Below are positions 15,789 to 23,985 of a DNA stretch of 64,000 bases, in pieces; position 1 is the stretch's first letter, and every line of letters begins with the position of its first letter. The DNA is from Fluviicola chungangensis (lineage in GTDB: Bacteria; Bacteroidota; Bacteroidia; Flavobacteriales_D; Crocinitomicaceae), in the NCBI RefSeq assembly GCF_007558725.1, contig NZ_VLPL01000003.1, forward strand, positions 558,001-622,000. Direction: 5' to 3'. A program made the position numbers and the translations under genes. The notes beneath the pieces are model-generated. The model did not search any database. It was given only the letters and a program-made list of their open reading frames with translations, and had not been told where the DNA came from.

Positions 15789-17023
15789 AGCAGTTAATCC
15801 GTCCGAAGGTTCTTTCAGGGAATATTGCTGTTCCGGCATCGAAAAGTGACGCTCAAAGAGCTGTTCTTTGTGCCGCCCTTGCTGAAGGAACTTCCAGGCT
15901 GACCGGAATGGGAAAGAGTGATGACGAACAGGCAATGCTGCGCGCAGTTGAACAAATGGGAGCTGAGATTGTTCCGATTTCAGATACAATAATTGAAATT
16001 ACCGGTATTAAAAGTCTGCCGGAAGGATTGCACTTGTCTGCCGGAGAATCCGGTTTGGGGTTGCGTTTACTGACTTGTGTTACTTCTGGTTTTAACAGGG
16101 AAGTTTCGCTTACAGGAAGGGGAAGTTTGCTTGCGAGGCCAATGAATTTCTTTGATACTGTTTTGCCCCGGTTTGGTGTTCAGGTTTCAACGAATAACGG
16201 GTTCTTGCCAATAAAAGTCCATGGACCGCTTCAGGGAACAGATTTGCAGGTCGATGGTTCTCTGAGTTCTCAGTTTATTTCGGGTTTGCTGATGGCGCTT
16301 CCTGGAAGCAGGAAGGCGAGTTCATTGGAGGTCATTGACATGAAATCCGGGCCGTATATCCAAATGACAATCCATACTTTAAGTCAGTTTGGAATCGTGA
16401 TTGAAAACGAGCATAACCGGTTTACAATTCCGGGAAAGCAACAATACCGGCCGGCTCACTATTCCATCGAATCCGATTGGAGTTCTGCAAGTTATTGGCT
16501 GGTTGCTGCGGCTATCGGACACCCGGTTTCAGTTTCCGGACTAACTATGCGTAGTTTGCAGGCAGATAAGTCATTATTGAAGGCTCTGATTGCTGCCGGT
16601 TGCAGGATCGTAGCGGAAGAAGATTTAATTCGGGTAGACGGTTCAGGTCTCCGGGCTTTTGAATTTGATGCGACCGATTGTCCCGACTTGTTTCCTGCTT
16701 TGACTATTCTGGCTGCAAAATGTGATGGCGTATCGACCATTCGGGGAGTAAACAGGTTGATTCACAAGGAAAGCAATCGCGGAATAGCTTTGCAGACCGA
16801 ATTTGGAAAAATGGGATTAAAAATTGATTTGAATGACGATCTGATGGTGATTTATGGATCGGGGAAATTGCATGGAACAGAGGTGGATTCACATCACGAT
16901 CACCGGATTGCCATGTCCCTAGGTATCGCAGGAAGTATCGCAAACGGTGACACTATTCTCACAAATGCAGACGCAGTTTCTAAAAGTTATCCCGATTTTT
17001 GGGAGCACTTCAACTCTTTGTAA
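15785..17023 (+). CDS. aroA: EPSP synthase (3-phosphoshikimate 1-carboxyvinyltransferase)
   Basis: A 412-aa enzyme of the shikimate pathway that transfers the enolpyruvyl group of PEP to shikimate 3-phosphate. SKSDAQRAVLCAALA (N-terminal substrate loop), SLSSQFISGLLMALP and DSHHDHRIAMSLGIAG (C-terminal block) identify it. Where class I enzymes have LFLGNAGTAxR, this one has AGESGLGLR (residues 86-94), a substitution also familiar to me from other Bacteroidota. It is translationally coupled to the DAHPS-CM gene by an ATGA overlap, forming a two-gene aromatic operon. Confidence 0.94.
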   Translation: MKQLIRPKVLSGNIAVPASKSDAQRAVLCAALAEGTSRLTGMGKSDDEQAMLRAVEQMGAEIVPISDTIIEITGIKSLPEGLHLSAGESGLGLRLLTCVTSGFNREVSLTGRGSLLARPMNFFDTVLPRFGVQVSTNNGFLPIKVHGPLQGTDLQVDGSLSSQFISGLLMALPGSRKASSLEVIDMKSGPYIQMTIHTLSQFGIVIENEHNRFTIPGKQQYRPAHYSIESDWSSASYWLVAAAIGHPVSVSGLTMRSLQADKSLLKALIAAGCRIVAEEDLIRVDGSGLRAFEFDATDCPDLFPALTILAAKCDGVSTIRGVNRLIHKESNRGIALQTEFGKMGLKIDLNDDLMVIYGSGKLHGTEVDSHHDHRIAMSLGIAGSIANGDTILTNADAVSKSYPDFWEHFNSL

Positions 17024-17319
17024 TCAAATTCAGCCGTTTAGACTGAAAATTAACCACTTATCATATATTCTATTTATTTGATAGAACGACTTTGAAAAAC
17101 CGACTTCCTTTTTTAACTTCGTAAGGCTGAAACACTAATATTCGACATCTACAACTTACTACTAAGTTCCAAGGAGTTTTTTATTTCACGTTACAGCGAT
17201 ATTTATTGCCACATTTGCTGTGTTTGACTAGACCACTCAAAACGCTGCAAGGTTTTTTGATTTCTATAGGTTGGTTATACAGTGAGTGCTGCAATAGTAA
17301 TTTTTCTTCATAATCAGGT
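17024..17319. other. Intergenic region without recognisable genes
   Basis: About 300 bp between the convergent aroA and DUF4139 genes. I see no reading frame, repeat or tRNA-like structure. A short AACTT/AAGTT stem near 17154-17170 followed by a T run about 10 bp later might terminate aroA weakly. The region contains several T runs but no convincing promoter box. Confidence 0.5.
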
Positions 17320-17347
17320 AAAAGCATCAGCCACGGCTGATGCTTTT
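17320..17347 (-). terminator. Terminator hairpin after the first DUF4139 gene
   Basis: AAAAGCATCAG (17320-17330) and CTGATGCTTTT (17337-17347) form a perfect 11-bp stem with a 6-nt loop. A and T runs on both ends make it possibly bidirectional, serving both aroA and the minus-strand gene that ends at 17370. Confidence 0.75.
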
Positions 17348-17369
17348 GAAGTTTAAAAAGTCTGGTTTT

Positions 17370-19379
17370 TTATTCCAAATAAACCGGTTGGCTTTTCCCG
17401 TAATCTACCTGGTAATCAAATTTGAACTGTTTTGTTTCTCCTTTGTTCGTGGTGAATTTCCAGGTCAGGATCCCGGTTTTTTCGTCCAAATCAGCATCGA
17501 CGAATGTTCCGCGTTTCACTTTGATATCGTCATTGACAGAGATCGGGAAGTGATCTTTCACAATGATCGGAATGGAAGCTCCACCGTTATTGCGAATGGT
17601 GAAATCCCAGGTTACTTCGTATTTGTAACGGTTTCCAAGCAGGCGGGTTTTACTCATTTCCTCACTTCGTTTTCTGGAAGCAACAATTTTCTTGTCTTTT
17701 CCTAAAGAAAAGCTCAGGGTATCTTTCGAAGAATTCACATCGATGTAGCTTTTACCGATATACGTTCCGTCAAAGTACAGGTTTGATTCTCCATTTAGAA
17801 GGTTCAATTTTTCCCATCCGGAAATCTGCGCCACCAAATACACCGATTCATCCAGTTTCGGCACAGCGTGGTATTCGTAATCGGCTTTCATTTGATAAGT
17901 GGCAATGGCCACACGGTGGTCTGCATCATCTGAAGGAACCGAGAACGGTGTTTCGATCTGGAATTCCATGCGCAGGTCTTTTTCTACCTGGTTGGCGATG
18001 GTAGTTGAATAAACTCCTTGAGTAACGGCTCCTCTGCTGGTGCCTGGAATCCGCTCCAAATCTCTTTTACTAAGTTTCGCTGTTCTGGTTGCTCCGTCTA
18101 TTTTATAAGCACTGATACTCACTTCGTCTAATTTCCCTGAATAGTCGTCATCCAAGTTCAAATCTTTATTCTGTCCGTTATCAAATCTCCCAAAAGCGTT
18201 TCCACCAATGGGATTATTTAATGTTTCCATAGCAACAGCTTCCGGATAGAGTTGTGTTTTGATATAAGGCGCATTGATGTTGACGTATTGTGAATGATAA
18301 CCCAAATAGGAAATGATATAGCTACGTTCGCCTCTTGGAACAGAGAAGGTAAAATGTCCCGTAGCATCGGTTGTGAAACTGTTCAATGGATTGTTGTTCA
18401 TGGAGATTTTTGCAAAAGCCAACGGCTCGCCGGTGGTTGCATCGGTTACTTCTCCGTGGATGGTTTCGCCGTCAAAATTGTATTCCGGGATGTAACGTTC
18501 AACAACCTGTTTTCTGGGAGCCGGTGTATAATAATTCACATACCACGGATCGATTTTTGGTTCCTGGGTATTGTCGTACGGATCGTTGGTGGAAAGGATG
18601 AGTTTTACATTTTTCCAGTCGATCCCGGTATTTTGTGTCACCAAACCTTTGGCTTCGAGCAAAACCGGTGCGCCAACTCCGTTGCTTCGCATGTCGTAAT
18701 ACGGTTTCCAGGAAGCTTTGTGGGTGATGTAGGTGAAATCGAACTCGATTGTTCCGGCTTTTTCCACATCCAGTTCTACTTCCACTTCCGTGTAATTCAC
18801 CACCGGTAAGCCTTTGCGGGTATTGATTTCCTGTTCGATGGTATTGATCTTGCGGACCACGGCTTCAATCTCGGAATCCAATTGTGATTTGCGGGTGTTG
18901 ATCTCGGACAGCTTTGCATGGAAAAAGGTCGAAGCTTCTTTCAGCTCTGCAATTTTCATGGCCTGCTGCTGACTGCTCAGGCTGTTGTTCTTCATCAAAA
19001 GCTGTTCGTCCAGAAGCAGGACTTTGTATTCGTCACGCAGAGTACGCTCCTGCTTCTCCAATGCTTTTTTGCGATCGTTCTTTTCAGTTAACTCCGTTTC
19101 GGCAATCGTTTTATCGTCGAAATTCTTTCTGGTCCGGACACTTAAGATCGTGGCTGACTCGGAGCATTTCAGCTGAATGGAACTGGGGTCCAAAAAATCG
19201 GTTAGTTTTTGGAATACAACGAATTGTTTCCCGGTTCCCAGGCTGAGTTCTTTTGCATGTTCTACCTGCGCTCCTTCTTTGAAAACAGTGACTTTCCGGA
19301 TCGGGGCTTCTGCTTTGGTTTCCTTCTGGCTCCAGCCAAAAACGGGGAAAAGTACCAGGATTAAAATTATTTTTTTCAT
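17370..19379 (-). CDS. DUF4139 (MuiA-like) exported protein, copy 1
   Basis: A 669-aa exported protein with a signal peptide (MKKIILILVLFPVFGWSQ) that fixes the start at 19379. The N-terminal part (APIRKVTVFKEGAQVEHAKE) and a coiled-coil segment (about residues 90-190, rich in Glu, Lys and Gln) are typical of the DUF4140/DUF4139 'mucoidy inhibitor MuiA' family. A carboxypeptidase-regulatory-like beta domain (IHGEVTDATTGEPLAFAKI) is inserted at about residues 310-385, followed by a linker of some 80 residues, then the rest of DUF4139 (IANQVEKDLRMEFQIETPF to the C-terminus). It is nearly identical to the next gene except in that linker (about 18000-18240). The function of the family is poorly known. 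Confidence 0.85.
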   Translation of the reverse strand: MKKIILILVLFPVFGWSQKETKAEAPIRKVTVFKEGAQVEHAKELSLGTGKQFVVFQKLTDFLDPSSIQLKCSESATILSVRTRKNFDDKTIAETELTEKNDRKKALEKQERTLRDEYKVLLLDEQLLMKNNSLSSQQQAMKIAELKEASTFFHAKLSEINTRKSQLDSEIEAVVRKINTIEQEINTRKGLPVVNYTEVEVELDVEKAGTIEFDFTYITHKASWKPYYDMRSNGVGAPVLLEAKGLVTQNTGIDWKNVKLILSTNDPYDNTQEPKIDPWYVNYYTPAPRKQVVERYIPEYNFDGETIHGEVTDATTGEPLAFAKISMNNNPLNSFTTDATGHFTFSVPRGERSYIISYLGYHSQYVNINAPYIKTQLYPEAVAMETLNNPIGGNAFGRFDNGQNKDLNLDDDYSGKLDEVSISAYKIDGATRTAKLSKRDLERIPGTSRGAVTQGVYSTTIANQVEKDLRMEFQIETPFSVPSDDADHRVAIATYQMKADYEYHAVPKLDESVYLVAQISGWEKLNLLNGESNLYFDGTYIGKSYIDVNSSKDTLSFSLGKDKKIVASRKRSEEMSKTRLLGNRYKYEVTWDFTIRNNGGASIPIIVKDHFPISVNDDIKVKRGTFVDADLDEKTGILTWKFTTNKGETKQFKFDYQVDYGKSQPVYLE

Positions 19380-21415
19380 GAGCTTAAAATCTGTTGTTCT
19401 ATACAATGATGAAAATTTTGTGTAATTCCATAAGATTATTCCAAATAAACCGGTTGGCTTTTCCCGTAATCTACCTGGTAATCAAATTTGAACTGTTTTG
19501 TTTCTCCTTTGTTCGTGGTGAATTTCCAGGTCAGGATCCCGGTTTTTTCGTCCAAATCAGCATCGTCGAATGTTCCGCGTTTCACTTTGATATCGTCATT
19601 GACAGAGATCGGGAAGTGATCTTTCACAATGATCGGAATGGAAGCTCCCCCGTTATTGCGAATGGTGAAATCCCAGGTTACTTCGTATTTGTAACGGTTT
19701 CCAAGCAGGCGGGTTTTACTCATTTCCTCACTGCGTTTTCGGGAAGCAACAATTTTCTTGTCTTTTCCTAAAGAAAAACTCAGGGTATCTTTCGAAGAAT
19801 TCACATCGATGTAGCTTTTACCGATATACGTTCCGTCAAAGTACAGGTTTGATTCTCCATTTAGAAGGTTCAATTTTTCCCATCCGGAAATCTGCGCCAC
19901 CAAATACACCGATTCATCCAGTTTCGGCACAGCGTGGTATTCGTAATCGGCTTTCATTTGATAAGTGGCAATGGCCACACGGTGGTCTGCATCGTCTGAA
20001 GGAACCGAGAACGGAGTTTCGATCTGGAATTCCATGCGCAGGTCTTTTTCTACCTGGTTGGCGATAGAAGCATCGTATAGTCCCGGAGTACTATCCATAT
20101 TATGTGAGAAATTATATGCTTCTGCTTTTTTACCTTTTGAACGTAATTTGCGATCGGCAGAAATACCCGCTGTCAATTCCAATTCACTCAATTCTGTTGT
20201 TCCTAAGGCATCGGTAAGATAGATTTCCTGACCTGTTGTTACTCGACTGATATTGCTTGAGGTCGGGAACATGTTTTCAAGCTTTTCCATAGCGATCGCT
20301 TCCGGATAGAGTTGTGTTTTGATGTACGGAGCATTGATATTTACGTATTGAGCACGGTATCCCAAATAGGAAATAGTGTAACTGCGCTCGCCTCTTGGAA
20401 CAGAGAATGTAAAGTGTCCTGCGGCGTCTGTTGTAAAGCTGTTTAACGGGTTGTTGTTCATGGAAATTTTTGCAAAAGCCAACGGCTCGCCGGTGGTTGC
20501 ATCGGTTACTTCTCCGTGGATGGTTTCGCCGTCAAAATTGTATTCCGGGATGTAACGTTCAACAACCTGTTTTCTGGGAGCCGGTGTATAATAATTCACA
20601 TACCACGGATCGATTTTTGGTTCCTGGGTATTGTCGTACGGATCGTTGGTGGAAAGGATGAGTTTTACATTTTTCCAGTCGATCCCGGTATTTTGTGTCA
20701 CCAAACCTTTGGCTTCGAGCAAAACCGGTGCGCCAACTCCGTTGCTTCGCATGTCGTAATACGGTTTCCAGGAAGCTTTGTGGGTGATGTAGGTGAAATC
20801 GAACTCGATTGTTCCGGCTTTTTCCACATCCAGTTCCACTTCCACTTCCGTGTAATTCACCACCGGTAAGCCTTTGCGGGTATTGATTTCCTGTTCGATG
20901 GTATTGATCTTGCGGACCACGGCTTCAATCTCGGAATCCAATTGTGATTTGCGGGTGTTGATCTCGGACAGCTTTGCATGGAAAAAGGTCGAAGCTTCTT
21001 TCAATTCTGCAATTTTCATGGCCTGCTGCTGACTGCTCAGGCTGTTGTTCTTCATCAAAAGCTGTTCGTCCAGAAGCAGGACTTTGTATTCATCACGCAG
21101 AGTACGCTCCTGCTTCTCCAATGCTTTTTTGCGGTCGTTCTTTTCAGTTAACTCCGTTTCGGCAATCGTTTTATCGTCGAAATTCTTTCTGGTCCGGACA
21201 CTTAAGATCGTGGCTGACTCGGAGCATTTCAGCTGAATGGAACTGGGGTCCAAAAAATCGGTTAGTTTTTGGAATACAACGAATTGTTTTCCGGTTCCCA
21301 GGCTGAGTTCTTTTGCATGTTCTACCTGCGCTCCTTCTTTGAAAACAGTCACTTTCCGGATCGGGGCTTCTGCTTTGGTTTCCTTCTGGCTCCAGCCAAA
21401 AACGGGGAAAAGTAG
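17372..21415. repeat. Tandem duplication of the DUF4139 gene
   Basis: Two direct copies of about 2 kb lie 2060-2066 bp apart. Identity is almost continuous from the stop codons to inside the signal-peptide codons, where it ends abruptly at AACGGGGAAAAGTA (about 19341-19354 and 21401-21414). It is interrupted by one divergent block, about 18000-18240 in copy 1 and 20065-20300 in copy 2. Only scattered single-base differences occur elsewhere. Confidence 0.9.
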
Positions 21416-21436
21416 TAAGAGTATTAATTTGTTCAT
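19436..21436 (-). CDS. DUF4139 (MuiA-like) exported protein, copy 2
   Basis: A 666-aa exported protein with signal peptide MNKLILLLLFPVFGWSQ. It has the same order as copy 1: N-terminal DUF4140-like strands, coiled coil, inserted carboxypeptidase-regulatory-like beta domain and DUF4139. Outside the central linker the two proteins are almost identical. In the linker, after LYPEAIAMEKLEN, the sequences share essentially nothing until SIANQVEKDLRMEF. Here the linker holds a stretch of the type ELELTAGISADRKLRSKGKK. Copy 1 lies 56 bp downstream on the same strand and the two may be co-transcribed. Confidence 0.85.
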   Translation of the reverse strand: MNKLILLLLFPVFGWSQKETKAEAPIRKVTVFKEGAQVEHAKELSLGTGKQFVVFQKLTDFLDPSSIQLKCSESATILSVRTRKNFDDKTIAETELTEKNDRKKALEKQERTLRDEYKVLLLDEQLLMKNNSLSSQQQAMKIAELKEASTFFHAKLSEINTRKSQLDSEIEAVVRKINTIEQEINTRKGLPVVNYTEVEVELDVEKAGTIEFDFTYITHKASWKPYYDMRSNGVGAPVLLEAKGLVTQNTGIDWKNVKLILSTNDPYDNTQEPKIDPWYVNYYTPAPRKQVVERYIPEYNFDGETIHGEVTDATTGEPLAFAKISMNNNPLNSFTTDAAGHFTFSVPRGERSYTISYLGYRAQYVNINAPYIKTQLYPEAIAMEKLENMFPTSSNISRVTTGQEIYLTDALGTTELSELELTAGISADRKLRSKGKKAEAYNFSHNMDSTPGLYDASIANQVEKDLRMEFQIETPFSVPSDDADHRVAIATYQMKADYEYHAVPKLDESVYLVAQISGWEKLNLLNGESNLYFDGTYIGKSYIDVNSSKDTLSFSLGKDKKIVASRKRSEEMSKTRLLGNRYKYEVTWDFTIRNNGGASIPIIVKDHFPISVNDDIKVKRGTFDDADLDEKTGILTWKFTTNKGETKQFKFDYQVDYGKSQPVYLE

Positions 21437-21445
21437 AATTAGCTA

Positions 21446-21476
21446 TAAAAAAAAACGTACCCATTCAGGTACGTTT
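21446..21476 (-). terminator. Terminator after the PD40 gene
   Basis: AAACGTACC (21453-21461) and GGTACGTTT (21468-21476) form a 9-bp stem with a 6-nt loop. On the minus strand it is followed by a T run continuing to about 21447. It separates the PD40 gene from the DUF4139 pair. Confidence 0.8.
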
Positions 21477-21502
21477 ATGTGTTCAATTCGTTCAATAGAA
21501 GA

Positions 21503-22864
21503 TTAAAGTTTTACCGGTAAAATCAATTTGCTTAAATCTATTTCATAGATGTCGATACTACTTTTCTTATCATTTATTGTTAATCCGCTTAAATATGCTT
21601 TCCCCAATTCTTTGTAGATCACAAAATGGGTATCGTCGTTTACTGAATTCACTAAAGGGCCTAAGTTCTTAGCTTTTGTCCAGCCTGTTCCGGTATTTTC
21701 AGAAACAAATATGTCCAATCCACCCATTCCGATGTGTCCTTCAGAGCTGAAGAACAAGAATCTTCCGTCCGGAGAAATGAAAGGAGTAGTTTCACGCATG
21801 TTGGTGTTTACACTATCGCTTAGAATTTTTGCCTCTCCCCAGGTTTTTCCGGTTCGTTGGACCACGTAGATGTCTGTGGAACGTTTATCACCTTTTCTGT
21901 CCGAAACAAAATACATGGTGTTTCCATCTGCAGTTACCGTTGCAGAGCCTTCAAAGAAACTGGTATTGATGGATTTGTTTGGAATGACTTTCGGAACATT
22001 CCATTTCCCTTTTTTGGTAAATTCCACTTCTGCAATATCGGAAGATCCGGTTATTTTTTTCGCGTTGGTTGCTGTATTGTTTATCGTTACAATAGCATGC
22101 AGACCGTCTTTGGAAAGCCAGGACATGGATTCGAATCCGGGACCGTTAATCCGTTCAACATCGTTGTTGATACTGTCATACTTCAGCATTTTCTCATTCC
22201 AAACCCCTGTGTAAACATCTTCGAAATATTCCTGATCATCCGGGTTCATCATTCCACCGGTTGTATTCGCTCTTCTGGAAGTGAAATAGATGCGTTTTCC
22301 GTCCGAGCTGAAAACCGGTGAGTAATCATTGTATCCCGAATTTACATCGCCCATTAAAGGCATTCTCAGATTGGCGGTTCCTTTGTATTGTTTTGCAAAC
22401 CGGACGGAAGCCAGTTTACTTTCCGTATTTAATTCTTTTGCCCGTGATTTGGATAGATGGGTCAAAGCCAACTGGAAATACTGCTCCGCAGAATCCAATT
22501 CATTGATGTTATGACAGGCAATGCCAAGAATGTCGTAAACTTCCGCATCTACGTCCTCCGGACCTTTTGCAATGGCCTCCAGGCCATATTGTTTTGCGTA
22601 GCCGAAATTTTTCAGGCGGTAATGGCAGTAAGAAATCCAAAAAGAGGCTTTCCATGAGTTCGGATCTTTTAGTGCAGCTTCACGGAATACCAATAGTGCT
22701 TCACGGATTTTATTTTCTCCGACCAGTTGTTTCCCCTGATCAATTTTGATCAAAGCAGCAGACTTGTCAATGATTCCTGTTACACTATCCTTTGGAATAG
22801 AAGTAAAAGCGAACGATTTGGTTGCGCAGAGTAGTAATAATAAAGTTCCAAATAGGATTTTCAT
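21503..22864 (-). CDS. Exported TPR and PD40 beta-propeller protein
   Basis: A 453-aa protein; the start at 22864 gives a signal peptide (MKILFGTLLLLLCATKSFAF). Residues 30-150 or so form TPR-like helices (LVFREAALKDPNSWKASFWI, GLEAIAKGPEDVDAEVYDI). The rest has at least four PD40/WD40-like blades (DYSPVFSSDGKRIYFTSRR, FEGSATVTADGNTMYFVSDR, ETTPFISPDGRFLFFSSEG). In Bacteroidota such TPR-PD40 regions usually precede an OmpA peptidoglycan-binding domain, as in PorE/SprE-type proteins of T9SS. The OmpA domain is missing here: the protein ends after the propeller (SSIDIYEIDLSKLILPVKL). A periplasmic or envelope role is likely; no specific function is assigned. Confidence 0.75.
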   Translation of the reverse strand: MKILFGTLLLLLCATKSFAFTSIPKDSVTGIIDKSAALIKIDQGKQLVGENKIREALLVFREAALKDPNSWKASFWISYCHYRLKNFGYAKQYGLEAIAKGPEDVDAEVYDILGIACHNINELDSAEQYFQLALTHLSKSRAKELNTESKLASVRFAKQYKGTANLRMPLMGDVNSGYNDYSPVFSSDGKRIYFTSRRANTTGGMMNPDDQEYFEDVYTGVWNEKMLKYDSINNDVERINGPGFESMSWLSKDGLHAIVTINNTATNAKKITGSSDIAEVEFTKKGKWNVPKVIPNKSINTSFFEGSATVTADGNTMYFVSDRKGDKRSTDIYVVQRTGKTWGEAKILSDSVNTNMRETTPFISPDGRFLFFSSEGHIGMGGLDIFVSENTGTGWTKAKNLGPLVNSVNDDTHFVIYKELGKAYLSGLTINDKKSSIDIYEIDLSKLILPVKL

Positions 22865-22940
22865 ATGTCGATGTTGTATAATTCGAAGACAAAGTAAGAT
22901 AAAAAAATCAAAAAACAACCTATCGGTTGATTGTTCAAAG

Positions 22941-22989
22941 GTTCAAAAGGTTGAAATGTTCAATGGTTTCGATTTTTGAACTTTTGAAC
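22941..22989. repeat. TTCAAA-type inverted repeat
   Basis: GTTCAAAAG (22941-22949) and CTTTTGAAC (22981-22989) are perfect inverted arms. The segment between them (GTTGAAATGTTCAATGG) resembles 3966-3976 in the porin-regulator gap. It may terminate the EI24 gene that ends at 23004. Confidence 0.55.
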
Positions 22990-23003
22990 TGCTTTGCCCC
23001 CTT

Positions 23004-23855
23004 TTACTTTAAAGTGTTTTCCGCGAATGCGTCTCTTGCGTGTGCTTTGAGATCCAGGATGTCATGCATGGCAATCGTTGCAGCAACAATCGCCCAGATA
23101 GGCGCGAAGGAAGCGCAAAACCAAAGCCCCAAGTTGCTGGTGAACGTCAATAGGAATTGTCCCGGGTCTGCACCGAAACCCGACCAATCGAACAGGGTGT
23201 TCAAATCGATAAAGTTCCAGATCAGGATGGAATAAACAGAACCGATCGAAAGAGCAATGCCGCGATTTTCCCTGGCCAGTTGTGTGCTTTCCTGCACATT
23301 CATCTGCAAACGTTCGTGAATGTAATCCATGAACGAGAAACCGTAATAATAGAAACTGATAAAGAACAACACATGTCGCACCGGGCTGCTGCTAAAATCC
23401 CCCCAGCCGATAACCCCGATCAGGAAGATAATCGTAAAAAAGAACACTTCCCACATGATATTCCGAACTCCGATTTTCAAACCGCGTTTGATGTCGTTAA
23501 CCAGTTGTGTAAAGTTGAACCGGTAGCGGTTGCCTGTTAAGATAAATTCGACTTTTTGGGAAATTTTTGAGAATAATGGTGCCAAAAGGATTACCACCAG
23601 GTATTTTGCAAAACGCATCAGGGTGGTTGCAATCAAAATTTCGAAAAGCAATTTGATCAAATACCAAATGATGCCATTCATACTTGTTGCCGTTGCTTTG
23701 GGCTCGTGCAGGTGAATCATGAAACCAAGCTGGTAGATTCCCAGCATCAGGATGGCGGGAAAAATAATGTAGAGATACAATTTGTAATCGACGATTAAAC
23801 GAAATGCCTTGATGTAAGCTTTATAACCGATAAACAGGTTCCTGATGAATCGCAT
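23004..23855 (-). CDS. EI24/CysZ-like inner-membrane protein
   Basis: A 283-aa protein with several hydrophobic segments (YLYIIFPAILMLGIYQLGFM, FFTIIFLIGVIGWG, LLTFTSNLGLWFCASFAPIW) and the EI24-type motif RGIALSIGSVYSILI. The family includes the sulfate permease CysZ, but no sulfate assimilation genes lie nearby. The start at 23855 (MRFIRNLFIGYKAYIKAF) is chosen because the longer frame to 23945 runs through an AT-rich repeat. It is divergent from purB. Function is therefore given only at family level. Confidence 0.75.
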   Translation of the reverse strand: MRFIRNLFIGYKAYIKAFRLIVDYKLYLYIIFPAILMLGIYQLGFMIHLHEPKATATSMNGIIWYLIKLLFEILIATTLMRFAKYLVVILLAPLFSKISQKVEFILTGNRYRFNFTQLVNDIKRGLKIGVRNIMWEVFFFTIIFLIGVIGWGDFSSSPVRHVLFFISFYYYGFSFMDYIHERLQMNVQESTQLARENRGIALSIGSVYSILIWNFIDLNTLFDWSGFGADPGQFLLTFTSNLGLWFCASFAPIWAIVAATIAMHDILDLKAHARDAFAENTLK

Positions 23856-23923
23856 ACTCAAATTTAATATAATTCCGGATTGAAAGGGAACTTCGATTGT
23901 GTTCAGTCTCCTTTTCTTTTCAA

Positions 23924-23946
23924 TTTTCAATTCTCCATTTTCCATT
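23924..23946. repeat. Third copy of the TTTTCAATT arm
   Basis: TTTTCAATTCTCCATTTTCC (first 20 bases) matches the arm at 6834-6856 in 20 of 23 positions by hand alignment. It lies in the gap between the divergent EI24 and purB genes. Confidence 0.45.
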
Positions 23947-23955
23947 ATAAAGAAC

Positions 23956-23963
23956 TATCTTTG
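23956..23963 (+). promoter_or_regulatory. -7 box of purB
   Basis: TATCTTTG matches TAnnTTTG and ends 22 bp before the purB ATG. No clear TTG lies 19 bp upstream, where the AT-rich repeat sits. Confidence 0.6.
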
Positions 23964-23985
23964 CACCTTCCCAAAAAAAGAAAAT

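Noticed and set aside
18294-18809. Antisense frame within DUF4139 copy 1 (and its twin at 20516-20869)
   Set aside because: Both are mirror frames of a well-supported gene; their duplication only reflects the gene duplication.
23899-23985. Extension of purB to a start at 23899
   Set aside because: It would start upstream of the -7 box (23956-23963) and add 29 unlike-family residues.
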